This document shows, in pieces, positions 24,401-34,800 of a stretch of 64,000 nt of DNA (positions within the stretch are counted from its first letter, which is position 1; every line of letters begins with the position of its first letter). The position numbers were made by a program, and so were the translations under genes. Source of the stretch: Eublepharis macularius (Eukaryota; Chordata; Lepidosauria; Squamata; Eublepharidae); NCBI RefSeq assembly GCF_028583425.1, contig NC_072790.1, positions 154,870,397 through 154,934,396 on the forward strand, in the 5' to 3' direction. The notes below the pieces were generated by a model. That model saw only the letters and a program-made list of their open reading frames with translations, had not been told where the DNA came from and made no database searches.

Positions 24401-25420
24401 TGTGCCCCGCTGGAGGAATGCTTACAATCATCCTGGTCTGGTGGTTGCCATAGCCACTCCATGTCCTCCCACTGCTGCTGGCCAGCTTTCCCACGCTGGG
24501 GCAGAAGGGCCTCTCACCATGACTGAAAAGGAAAGTCTGAAGATGGTGGACAAGGAGGCTGGGAGTGGGAGGCTCTTCCAGCTCAGGCAGCCCTCAGTTT
24601 ACCTGGGCCAGTTCAATTGGGACGGTTAACCCGGTGAATATTGATAAAGTGCCTGTGTATGCCTGCACCACTACACGAACACTTCCATCTTCCCAGAGCA
24701 GTATTTCATATCTGGAGGGGGGCTTCCTCCACCTTTTCTTTTTCTTCAGTACTGTCTGGGTTAATTGTCTCACTCAGAACAGGGGACTGGCAGGAAGCTA
24801 CCTGTCCAGTCCCCCATTATTACTGGTGAAGAGAAGAACACCATAGGAGCTTTCTCCCTCTGAGGCCCCCCTGATGGAGAGCTCCCCCCTTGCTGAGGGA
24901 AGCAGGGTGGGGTGTGGGGTCTTGCCTGTGTGCAGGGGGAGGGCTATGAATCCTTTAGCACTGCTGAGGTGTGAGATGCAAGGCAGGAGCACGAGCAGAT
25001 TGATCACCACAGTAGTTGGCATTCTATGCTCCACTGGGCCATTTGGGCAGGGCCGGATGTAGGGGAGGGGGGGGGGAATTGACTTTTCTCTCACAATGGG
25101 AACTATGGGCTATACCACATTTTTGAGGCATAAGTTTGCACCCTTATGGGGGTGTTGCCATACCTGAAATGACTTAGGGAGTGGACTAAGTCACACCACA
25201 CCCCCTGGCCCACAGGTGCAGGGACTTACTCCCCGGTTAAGCTCACATCCAGCTGCTGTGACCAATCACAGCAGGGGACCTAGGAGTTGTGGCACCAGGC
25301 TGCTGCAGCATTGGGGTGGGGGGTTACGATGACATAAGTCCAGGATATGCTGTCATAACTCCTAAGCTCCGTGGGTGCTTTGGCACATTCCCGCCCAGAA
25401 TTTGCGCTGTCAGTGTCCTA
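21470..25420. repeat. GC-rich block of unknown origin, probably an old DNA element
   Basis: About 4 kb that is clearly richer in G+C than the flanking intron. It has many short frames on both strands and no convincing host exon. It contains a direct repeat of about 60 bp (22862-22920 and 24341-24400, sharing 'CTGCAAAGGATCTTTTTATG'). A possible minus-strand Myb/SANT-like frame (23646-23840) suggests a decayed PIF/Harbinger-type element. I could not find terminal inverted repeats or a target duplication. Confidence 0.4.
23388..24200 (-). pseudogene. Possible Myb/SANT-like domain protein remnant
   Basis: A 270-codon open frame. Residues about 119-185 (23646-23840) resemble the Myb/SANT-like domain of PIF/Harbinger accessory proteins: NWTETEKAFL at the first helix, and RTCHSKRSTLKCWND at the recognition-helix position where the family has an R-T-x-x-Q-C-x-x-K pattern. 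The NWTE start is locally duplicated (NWTEPQEQQKSNWTE). The central Trp residues of the repeat are poorly kept and the rest of the frame is unlike a real protein. This is a weak assignment. Chance resemblance is the main alternative. Confidence 0.35.
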
Positions 25421-25424
25421 AGTT

Positions 25425-25505
25425 ATTTTTATTATTTATTTTACTTAAAATATTTATATTCTGTATATTGACCATTGTCAAAGCCGCTTACAGGTAACAT
25501 AAGGT
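25425..25505 (-). repeat. Reverse-oriented retroelement 3' end
   Basis: 'TTATTTATTTTACTTAAAATATTTATATTCTG' followed by 'AAAGCCGCTTACAG' is the inverted 3' tail of a reptilian L2/SINE-like element. Confidence 0.5.
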
Positions 25506-27490
25506 ATACAATTACGTAAAAGCAAAAGGTATCAAAATACCAGTAGCAGCAAGAATAGCTGAAACAACTCTTTATTGTACACAATTAAAAGGCCAGGCAA
25601 AGAAGTCTAAAGGTCATTATCATAGACAGATGTATAAAGGGAGCGTCACACACAGGCACTCTTTATCTTGAATGGCACCTCATCCCCAGTATCTAGTTCC
25701 CAGATGCCAGCCAGTGGCTGGCATACTCCTGGTGGTTTGCCCTGGTGCCCACAAATGGCAAGCCACCTGGCAATTGCCTGCCGTCAGCAGGCGACAAGGT
25801 GACTACATGGTAGGCATGCTCCTGGAGGGGCACATCATTGTGCCAGCCATGGGAGTACTCTTGCATGTCACAGGGAGAGATTTTGGTCCTGAACAAGTAG
25901 ATTCTGAAAGAATCAGCTATACACAAAGCACAGGAGCACTCCTGTGGCCAGCATGATCATGTCACTTCCAGAAATGACTTCATCATGCCAAGTCTGGGAG
26001 TAAGTGCCAGGCCCAGGACTGACCCCCTCCTACTGAGCATCTATGGGGACCTGGCAACCCTACTGGTAGCCACTCTTAATCTCAGAAAGTGGAAGTGTCC
26101 AGAGCAGGGCCTCTAAGGAACAGTCAGGCAGGTTCATATGGGAGCAGGGAGTCCTTCAGATATCCTGGTGGCAGGCCACGTAGGGCTCCTTAGGTCAACA
26201 CCAGCACTTAGAATTGTGCTTACAAGCAGCCTGGGAACTGAAGCAATTATCGGAGTATGCTGTCTATTCAGCCCAAATATGCAGTCTATTCAACCCAATT
26301 AGCCATTATGGGGCAATTTAATTCAGTTATTTTTTGTTTCCCAGAAACTGTTTGTTTCTCAGAAATTGTTTGGTTCTCATGCACAAAACCAAACATTTTT
26401 GAGCTTCCAGGCAAAACTTCTCTTATAAAATGATCAACTACAGCAGGGGATCCATTGACAGCCATGAAGGAGCCTTCAAGAAAGTCCCAGAAGAGATGTT
26501 ATTTAGATCCTAAGGACTTGGATTCAAACTGCTCAAGCTTTTAAAAACATTAATGGACGAGTCTCCAATGACGCTATTGTATTAGTTTGAAAATGCACTG
26601 TATAACCCTGATATAAGGCACAGTAAATGAACATTAGTCATCTGTTCCACTTTACGCATCTATTCCTTTTACATATCTTTAAGCTTAATAAAGCAGCTGT
26701 ATGCCCAACTGAATGTCTGAAAACTCCCCCTCTGGTATTAAATCCATGCCTAGTTCTTTCAGCAGTGATAAACTTGTATTTGACTGGTATGCCTGCTAGT
26801 TCTAGGGTAGAAATACCCCTGATACGAACAACATTAGCCACTGTTAATGTTAGATGTTTTCTGCCCACTGAAAAAAAGTCTTATTCAGGCTCTAGGTGTT
26901 ATGAATATGTCATCTCTCACCCCAAGCATTTTTGGGGAGTTGGAACATTTTTCTATCCTGAGGTACATTGAAGTGTGGCTTGGGATATTTTTTTTTCCAA
27001 ATGAGAAATCACAGGTGAGGACTCCAATAATGGAATACTCTTCAAGTAAAAATTAAACTCTGCCACACAGAGAAAACAAACATGGTGGGGTGAGGGCTAG
27101 ACTATTTTCCTGGCATCTACTTTCTAACTGGAGGAAATTTGATTTTTGTACGAAGGCACATCCAATCATGTGTTTTCCTAACTGTGATCCGAAGTTTACA
27201 GCCTTGGACACTGGTTAATTAAACCCCAGTTGCTACAAAATCCTCCATAATCAGTAAGATGCTTAACTATATCCTGGACCATGCCTATGTTTTCCTTGGC
27301 ATTAACTCTGTTTAAATACAAGTATTTCAGCCTACTGAAATATTCTTAGTATCTAGTATCCACCTCTTATTTCAAGAAGCTCACAGCAGCTTACAGTACG
27401 GTTATCAATTTCAATGTGGAGCTTAGACTTCCCCTAGAATTACTGCTTATGTTTGAGATGTTCCCCTGGAGGAAATAGAAGCTTCAGCAG
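25506..27490. other. Intron, no gene recognised
   Basis: The block around 25940-26060 ('TGTCACTTCCAGAAATGACTTCATCATG', 'GACCTGGCAACCCTAC') resembles short dispersed repeats also hinted at near 16200-16270 and 50480-50755. Otherwise I see nothing specific. Confidence 0.35.
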
Positions 27491-27491
27491 A

Positions 27492-27733
27492 CTATGAGCG
27501 GGACCACAAGTGACGCCTGACACAGGTTGGACACTAGTCAGCTTCCCTCAAGTTTTGATGGGAAATGTAGGCATCCTGGTCTTGCAGCTTGACTCTCTGA
27601 CTGCTGTCCAATGGACTTTTCAACTGTCACTTGTCCAACATTCTGCCAAGCTGCCTACATTTCCCATCAAAACTTGAGGGAAGCTGGCAAGTGTCCAACC
27701 TGTGTCAGGCGTCACTGGTGGTCCCGCTCTATG
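27492..27733. mobile_element. MITE with long terminal inverted repeats
   Basis: The element spans 27497-27728. About 80-bp imperfect inverted repeats start AGCGGGACCACAAGTGACG on the left; the inverse on the right gives AGCGGGACCACCAGTGACG. A likely 5-bp target duplication CTATG flanks it (27492-27496 and 27729-27733). There is no coding capacity. The superfamily is not determined. Confidence 0.8.
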
Positions 27734-27933
27734 TGGTATACCAAAGAGACATGGAGAAACTAAAGTCCTAGATCAGTTACAGAGCATGGATGCTCTAGAA
27801 TATCCATTTTTTTGTGATTTATCATAAAGACTAGTGAAACTGATCCTCACCTGTAAAAGATATTAATAGCCAGAGGCCATTTGGGAATTAAGAGAGGAAT
27901 GGGACTGCTGTTGGTTGGTATCCTCCAAGATAC

Positions 27934-28190
27934 CCAGCTTGGTGTAGTGGCTAAGAGTGTGGGACTCTAATTTGGAGAACTGGGTTTGATTTCCCTACTC
28001 CTCCATTTGAAGCCAGCTGGGTGATCTTGTGTCAGTCACAGCTTCTAGGAGCTCTCTCAGCTCCACCCACCTCACAGGGTGTTTGTTGTTGTGGGGATAA
28101 TAATGACATACTTTGTAAACCATTCTGAGTGTGTGTTAACTTGTCCTTAAGGGCGGTATATAAATCAAATGTTGTTGTTGTTGTTGTTAA
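27934..28190 (+). repeat. tRNA-derived SINE with L2-like tail
   Basis: Box A TGGTGTAGTGG (27940-27950) and box B GGTTTGATTTCC (27982-27993), then the body 'GTCAGTCACAGCTTCT', 'CACCTCACAGGGTG', and the tail 'GGGCGGTATATAAATCAAATG' followed by (TTG)n. Nearly full length, + strand, within the long intron after exon 3. Confidence 0.88.
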
Positions 28191-29165
28191 GATGTCTTCA
28201 AAATGGATTTTTCTCCTTAAGAAAACTCTGAAGAGGATTTTGAGAAGTTTTTTTAGGTTGACTGGAACTGCATCTTCATCTTATTTGATATCTTCTGGCC
28301 ATCTTTGAAGAAGAATCAAAACGGCTTCTTAGGAACCGGTCCATCCGTCGATGGCTTGTTTATACTGGATGCCTCCCTCTTGAAGATTGATGGCTTGTTT
28401 ATACTGGATGCCTCCTTCTTGAAAATTGCCAACGGCTCTTCCATTATTTAGGACTGACCTTCTATGAGGCACCTTGTGCTTGAATGAACATTCGCTGCTC
28501 TTGTACCTTGCACTTTAATAATATCCTTTTAATTGTATTTATAAAAACTATATCTACAGCAGGGCTGAGCACATAGCACTTTAAATTGTAGCCTCTTATT
28601 AATGAATTGTATACTCAGGAAGTGGCTGTGGTGCCTTTGTGTGTGTTATTATGTGAATGTTAACTAGAATTGTGGTTATAGAAATATTAATGAAATAGAC
28701 ATATTAATATAGCTTTACTGTTGGTGTGAGTCATTGTGGCTAGTAAGGTTCACGAATTTTTTCCTCTTTTTTTGGAACTGTATAGCAGCAAATTATATAA
28801 GTACAAATATTTAGGATCAAAGAATTGGTATGATATACAGAACATATGCATAAACAAGCTTAAAAGTGGTGTAAGGTGAGAGGAAAAGGCAGGGAGAAGT
28901 GATATAAGGTGAGAAATTAAATTTTTGAATTTGAATTTTGCTGGAAAGAAGTGGAAGGGCTGGAACAGCTGACCAGGAAGGGTAGGGAGGAGCTATGTTT
29001 GACTTGGACATAACATTACAGGATGTGATACCACAATGTGTGACTTCACATCCTGCTGAGCTCACTCTGCCTTCCCTAGGCCTTGCCCCCAAATCTCTAG
29101 GAATTTCCCAAGCCAGCATTAGCAATCCTAAGTATATATAGTTCTCTGCTTTACCTTAGCATCAC
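28191..29165. other. Intron, no gene recognised
   Basis: Contains a tandem duplication of about 40 bp near 28350-28430 ('GATGGCTTGTTTATACTGG' twice). It sits in an unclassified repeat-like stretch that includes 'TTAGGAACCGGTCC'. Confidence 0.4.
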
Positions 29166-29181
29166 AGAAATTTTGTGGGGT
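29166..29181 (+). repeat. Target-site duplication, 5' copy (half-L1 no. 1)
   Basis: AGAAATTTTGTGGGGT, perfectly repeated at 37124-37139. It flanks the half-L1 element and the LTR element nested in it. Confidence 0.95.
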
Positions 29182-29588
29182 GATTCGGTTTCATTTTCTT
29201 GGCCATGTCGGACGCTCCTCTCCGCAGGTCCGGGAGGAAGTGTCCGAGCAGCCTGACTGGGTGGCTGACCTGCGAAGGTTAGCCCCCAGGACTCCCAGTG
29301 AGGGAGGCAGGGTCCGGAGCGCCATGGGAAGAACCCCCGGAAGTCAATGCAGGTGGTAAATTGCCCGTTTGCTCCTACGGAGGCCGGCAGATGTGCGCAG
29401 CACATCGAGTGCTGCCAGGCCATGGAGAACGGCAAAGAGCAGAACTAGGCGAAAGCCTGTAAGTAAGCGAATCCCCTCTGTTACTACAAGCGTACACGAA
29501 GGATTGGTGGGATCTGAAGCTAAGAAGGCTCGGGTTTCTTCCCCCTCACTGAGTTTCAGAACTTGGTTGGCGGACTCCCCCCCCTAAA

Positions 29589-30485
29589 ATGGCGACGAAA
29601 AAGCAGAGCCCCGCTATGGGCAAGTCAATCTCGGCTGCCCTGCAGGGAAAAGGAGAGTCTCTTGAGGACCTAGTGAAGCGGTCAGTTATCGAAGCCATAA
29701 AGCCCTTTGTTGACAAGCTAAACGAAATGGATCAAAGGGTTAGCTTAATTGAGAGCAAAGTGAAAACCATTAAGGAAACAGCGGGGGGGGCAGAGAAGTC
29801 TGCTCGGGAAAATGTGTCACTTGTGAGGGCAACAAACAATGAACTAAAGCTGGTGGAGAACCAGCTGATCGGGCTACAAGTGGAACGAGCACAGACAATT
29901 TTGCGTCTCCAGAACGTGAAAGAGGAGGAAATTGAGAATTTAAAGGATCTGGCCTCGGAACTTTTGGCGACACCCACGAGGGCAACTAAAGAAGAGTTAA
30001 AAAGCGCCATTTTGGAAGTCCGTCGGGCTTCTTCAAAATATGCAACGAAGTGTCAGCTGCCTCGTGAGATCATCATTGACTTTTCATCTAAGAGGATTCG
30101 GGACACTATCCTATATAATTCACATAATGCGGATCTGGACTTTCTGGGTAATAAGGTTAAGATATTGAAGGACGTTCCATTCTTAGCTCGGAAAAGAAGA
30201 TTTAAATATAAAAGGTTTGCAGCTCTTCTGAGGAAACGTGAAATAAAGTACAAATGGTTATTTCCGGAAGGTATCTGGTTTAGTTATAAAGACCAAACTT
30301 ACAAGATAACATCAGAAGATCAGCTAAGGGACTTTGAGGGTAAACATCAAGAGTTTCAGCAAGATGGTAAACAAGAGGAAAAGGATTCCAAGTTTGAAGG
30401 GGGAGGGGAGGAGGGAACGAGCACGGCGACTGCAGTTGTTCAGAGAGAACTGCGTCCGAGGCCCGGGGGGGGGAGGAAGACCTAA
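29589..30485 (+). CDS. L1-type ORF1 protein (half-L1 no. 1)
   Basis: A 298-residue frame, ATG to TAA, intact. Residues about 20-105 form a heptad-rich coiled coil (VDKLNEMDQRVSLIESKVKT, then ELKLVENQLIGLQVE). Residues about 105-190 fit the L1 RRM (ILRLQNVKEEE, LPREIIIDFSSKRIRDTIL). Residues about 190-250 fit the L1 C-terminal domain (FKYKRFAALLRKREIKYKWL, ITSEDQLRDFEG). The Gly/Arg-rich C-terminus probably binds nucleic acid. L1 ORF1p is a trimeric RNA-binding chaperone that packages element RNA. No ORF2 follows. The closest relative in the window is the minus-strand copy at 60022-60744, about 85% alike by eye over the shared part. Confidence 0.88.
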   Translation: MATKKQSPAMGKSISAALQGKGESLEDLVKRSVIEAIKPFVDKLNEMDQRVSLIESKVKTIKETAGGAEKSARENVSLVRATNNELKLVENQLIGLQVERAQTILRLQNVKEEEIENLKDLASELLATPTRATKEELKSAILEVRRASSKYATKCQLPREIIIDFSSKRIRDTILYNSHNADLDFLGNKVKILKDVPFLARKRRFKYKRFAALLRKREIKYKWLFPEGIWFSYKDQTYKITSEDQLRDFEGKHQEFQQDGKQEEKDSKFEGGGEEGTSTATAVVQRELRPRPGGGRKT

Positions 30486-30668
30486 TCTTGATTGTAATCT
30501 GTATTTTGCAAGGTCTACCAATCTAACAGTATTTTACAAAGTTTTAATTTTAAACAATGGCAGAATGAAGGGAAAGCATTATTTGTAGATGTAGTGTTTG
30601 TGTTGTTATGTGTTGTTGTTTTTCTCCCCTTCCCTCTGCCCCCCTTCCTTCCTTTTGTATTGTTAGTA

Positions 30669-30673
30669 ATTAA
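30669..30673 (+). repeat. Target-site duplication of the LTR element, 5' copy
   Basis: ATTAA directly before the 5' LTR, repeated at 37091-37095 directly after the 3' LTR. Five bp is typical for Ty3/gypsy integration. Confidence 0.92.
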
Positions 30674-31687
30674 TGTCCGGGGTGGGCCCTCCCCCCCCGG
30701 ACTGGACCCGACCCCCCACCCCCTCGGGAGCCCACCACCAGCCACCTGAGCCCCGCCCAGCCCCCCAACCTACCTGGGAGCCCACGGCACAGGGTTCGGA
30801 GGGGACGTCGACCCTCGGCTTCCCGGCCGCGCTCCCGCTTGCGCCCCCGCCACCGCCGCGGGAGCCGCGAGACCTGCCGCCACCGACGCGGCCTTCACAG
30901 GGGCAGCGGGGCCCGCCGCCGCCACTGCGAGAACCGCCGGGTCTGCCGCCGCCGCCGCCGCCGGGAGAGTTGATCCCGGCGCCGCCATTGCCGCGGCGGG
31001 GCCAGCTGCGGCTGCGGCCGCCTCTCGCGACCGCAGAGCGGCCGGAGCCGGGCTGGCTGCCCGACGGGACGACGGCCGCGCGGCAGAGAAGCGGGAGCGG
31101 CGGACGGAGGAGGGTAGCTCCGACGCCGCCGCAGCCGCCCGGGGAGGCGGCTCCGGGGCGAGCGCGGCCCAGCGCGCGGAGGGGGAAAGCCCGGATGGGG
31201 CGGGCGGAAGGAGGGACGCCCAGCGAGACATCCCCGCTCTGGGTTGGCTGGATGGCTCCTGGGAGGGCTCCCCGGTCTGAAGCGGCACCGGGGATTGGTG
31301 AAGGGTGGTGGAGGGAAGAAACAGGCACTAGAGAGAGGGCAGGGGGAGGAAGGGTGACGGAAGGGCAGGGGAACCAACCAGGCGGGAGTAGCGACTAGGG
31401 CAGATGAGCCAGGGGAGAGGGTTGGTGGAAAGCCAGGGGGCAGAGCCAGGAGGGACTATAAGAAGGGAGCTCCCAGTGACGCCGAGGAGGAGACGGCTAG
31501 TTGGAAGGTTGGACACAGAGAGAGAGCGAGTATATTCCAGAACGCCAGATAGGAGGCAGAGCTTGGTGCTTGAACCACTGCCCCTATCCAGTCTGAGGCC
31601 GAGGGAGCACCTTCAACCTCCCCCTGGTGGTCACCCCCGGGATGGCAGAGCGCGGGGAAGGCGCGGCCGGCGGGGCGGGGCCTCACA
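30674..31687 (+). repeat. 5' LTR
   Basis: 1014 bp, starts TGTCCGGGG and ends GGGCCTCACA (TG...CA). It differs from the 3' LTR by about 20 substitutions and two or three small indels by eye, roughly 2%. It is very rich in GCC/GCG repeats. The insertion is recent compared with the other repeats in the window. Confidence 0.95.
31457..31462 (+). promoter_or_regulatory. TATA-like box in the 5' LTR
   Basis: TATAAG in 'GGACTATAAGAAGGG', the only obvious TATA-like site in the GC-rich LTR, conserved at 36860-36865 in the 3' LTR. A plausible core promoter for the genomic RNA. Not tested. Confidence 0.5.
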
Positions 31688-31710
31688 AACTGGTGGAGAA
31701 TGCCGGCACT
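31688..31710 (+). other. Candidate primer-binding site
   Basis: Three nucleotides (AAC) after the LTR end comes TGGTGGAGAATGCCGGC. TGG is the expected complement of a tRNA CCA end. I could not identify the matching tRNA. Confidence 0.55.
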
Positions 31711-31842
31711 GGCAGCCCCGTGAGGCACCCGCGCCCGCACCTGCCCACTCCAGCCGGCTGGAGCAGCCCCCGACCCCTCCTGTGCCCGGCGGTGTTGAAA
31801 GCGGCGAGTGTGGAGACCCCTGCCGAGACTGCAGGCTCCACG

Positions 31843-34800
31843 ATGGATCTCACGCAGTTTGGCCAGTGGCTGGCCAAGCACCAGGGGCAACTATTGAAGG
31901 AGGTGGCCCAACAGCAACTGGATGCGCAAGCTGCTCTCGCGCGTCAGCAGCAGGACGCCCAGGCGAACCTCATCCAGAACCTTCAACAGGCGTTGGCCGG
32001 CGCCGGGGCCGGGGCTGCCGGAGGCGCCGGGCCCAACCCCAGGCCACCGTTCCACCTCGCTAAGCTAGGCCCGGAGGATGACGTGGATGCGTTCTTGGAG
32101 GCCTTCAAGCGTACCGCCGAGGCGGCAGGGTGGGCACCGGCCCAGTGGGCCTTCATCATCGGGCCTTACCTTACGGGGGAGGCGCAGGCCGCCCTGAAGG
32201 CCCTTCCCAAGGCCGAAAGCGCGGACTACGCGAGGCTTAAGGAGGCGATATTGGATCGCTACGAAATCACCCCGGAGACTTACCGGCAGAAGTTCCGGTC
32301 CATCGCCTTCCAGAAGACTGACCGGCCTCGCACCCTGGTGGCCAATCTCCAGGATGCCGCCTACCGCTGGCTGAAGCCCACCTCGGATGACGGCCGGAGG
32401 ATTGCTGACCAAGTGGTCCTCGAGCAGCTGCTCCAGGTGATTCCGACGCGGGCTCGAAACTGGGTGGCCTATAATAAGCCCGCCACCCTGAAAGAAGCCA
32501 CCACGCTGTGGGAAAACGTGATGGCCATCGAGCCCCGGGAGCCTGGGAAGCCGGAGCCCCGCCCCGGCAGCGACGGGAGCCGCAGCACAGGCGAAAAGGG
32601 GGGACGGGCGCGGGCGGGACCCCGGCACCCTGCCCCTGCCCCGCTGAATCGAGCAACCGGAGGACCCTCGGCCGGGCCCCGACTAGCTCTCCCGCCGCCC
32701 GTAACCCCCGCTACGCCTAAGCCTGGCAGCTCAGCTAGGGAGCCGGGAGACAAAGGGCCGTGCTTCACCTGCGGGCAACGGGGGCACTGGAAAAGAGAAT
32801 GCCCCCTCATGGAGTGCGACCTGGGCTGGGACACGGCTCTGCCCGCAACGAGCCGGGCCCCCCGGCCTCCCCCTATGCTTGTCTTGGTCTCGGTGATGGG
32901 TAGGAAGTTGACGGCACTCCTCGACAGCGGGAGCTCCGTGTCAATGATCCGCTCCCACCTCCTGCCCGCAGACCTCCCGGTGGTCCGTCAGGCCGTCATC
33001 GCCTGTGTCCACAATAATGTGGAGGAATGCCCCGTCGTCTTGGCCCCAGTGACGTACCGGGGCCAGACCTGCGAGACGCCCTTGGCCCGGGTGCAGGCTC
33101 TCCCCTACCCAGTCTTGCTGGGGAGGGATTCCCCCCACTTCCGCCCCGCCATGAAGACGGCCCTTCCCCCGGATCGGGAGGAAGTTGGGGAGGTCATGGT
33201 CGGGGACGACGAAGGAGACGCCGAGGGACACCCGGAGGAGAATGGAATCGGGGATGTCCCAGCCCAACTCCGCCGGGGATGGGGAACCGAGCCCCGATTC
33301 GCCGCCGCCCAGGCCGAGGATCCCTCGCTGGAAAGCCTACGCCGGATGACCGCGGTAAGTGAGGGCCGGGTCCTTGATCCCCGCCGAGCAGGACGGCTAC
33401 CGCGGGTCATCCAAGTAGGAGGGCGCTGGTACCACTTAGTGAAAGGAGGACCAGGGGAAGTGGCCCAGCTGTTGGTCCCAGCTGCCTACCGCCCAGAGGT
33501 CCTCAAGGCCGCCCACGACCACCCCTGGGGCGGCCATCAGGGTGCGCGAAGCACTGCGGCCCGGATTGAAGCCCACTTCTTCTGGCCGGGGCTAGCCAAG
33601 GAGGTCAAACGCTACTGTCAGGCTTGCCCGCTGTGCCAGCGGCAAGCCAGCCGCCGTCCAGCCCGGGCCCCGTTGGCCCCGCTACCCATCATCGAGGAGC
33701 CCTTCTCCAGAGTGGCCATGGACTTCGTCGGCCCGTTGCTACGGACGCCACGGGGAGCCCGTTACATCCTGGTCCTGATGGACTATGCTACCCGGTACCC
33801 TGAAGCCATTCCCCTGCGCGACATGAAGGCCCCGGGGGTCGCCCGGGTGCTGCTGCGATTCTTCGCTCAGGTAGGATTGCCCCGGGAGCTGCTGTCGGAC
33901 TGCGGGAAGCCTTTCACGGCCCAGCTCACCAGACATCTGTGCCGTACGCTGCAAGTACGACAAATCTTCACCAGTGTCTACCACCCCCAAACCGACGGGC
34001 TGCTGGAGAGGTTCAACCAGACCCTGAAGGCGATGATCCGCAAGTTAGCCCATGACCGCCCCCGCCAGTGGGATTTGTACATAGACCCCTTGCTCTTCGC
34101 GGTCCGCGAGACACCCCAGGCCTCTACGGGATATGCCCCCTTCGAGCTCCTGTATGGGCGGCGACCCCGGGGGATACTGGGGCTGGTGGGGGAGCAGTGG
34201 GCCCCGAGGGCCGACCCCGAGGGACGACCCGCTCCCGAGTATGTTCAGGACCTCCAAGACCGGCTGGAGACCTGTCGGGCCGCCGCCCGGGAACATCTAC
34301 GGGAAGCCCAGCAGGCCCAGAAGGCCTACTACGACCGGGAAGCCAAAGCTCGGACGTTCCAGGTGGGGGCGAAGGTCCTTGTCCACCATCGGGTCATGGG
34401 GCCGGGCCCAGGGGCCCCGTGGCGGGGACCATACCCCGTCACCAAAGTGCAGGGGCCCCTGTCGTATGAAGTCCAGTGCGGGCCGAGCCCCCGACACCGG
34501 AAGAGACTGCACATTAATGACCTGAAAGCCTGGCACGAGGCGGAGGCGCACCAGTGCAACCTGTCGCCCGACCCCCTAGAACTCCCCGCTGGCGAGTTGC
34601 CGTGGACCCCGAGCGGACTCGCCGAAGAGGAGCCCGTCCTGGACACGGACCTCCAGGACGATCAACGGGCGCAGGCAAGGGCAGTGATCCGACAGAACCC
34701 AGGTCTTTTCTCCTGCCGACCGGGCCGGACCACTATGCTGTCTCACCACATACCTACACCCCCGGGGCAAGTGGCAAGGACCCCCTGGAGGCCACTCCCT

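Noticed and set aside
21461..24846. Many Pro/Cys/His-rich frames in the GC-rich block
   Set aside because: Apart from the weak Myb/SANT-like pattern, nothing resembles a protein family; the frames reflect low stop-codon density.
30663..31398. Long Pro/Arg/Ala-rich frames in the 5' LTR on both strands, repeated at 35890-36955
   Set aside because: They arise from the very GC-rich LTR sequence, occur in several frames at once and have no domain or start context.
31627..31842. Gag start within the 5' LTR
   Set aside because: The frame is open, but the ATG at 31642 lies in the LTR; the ATG at 31843 (MDLTQFGQW), after the primer-binding site, is the more likely start.
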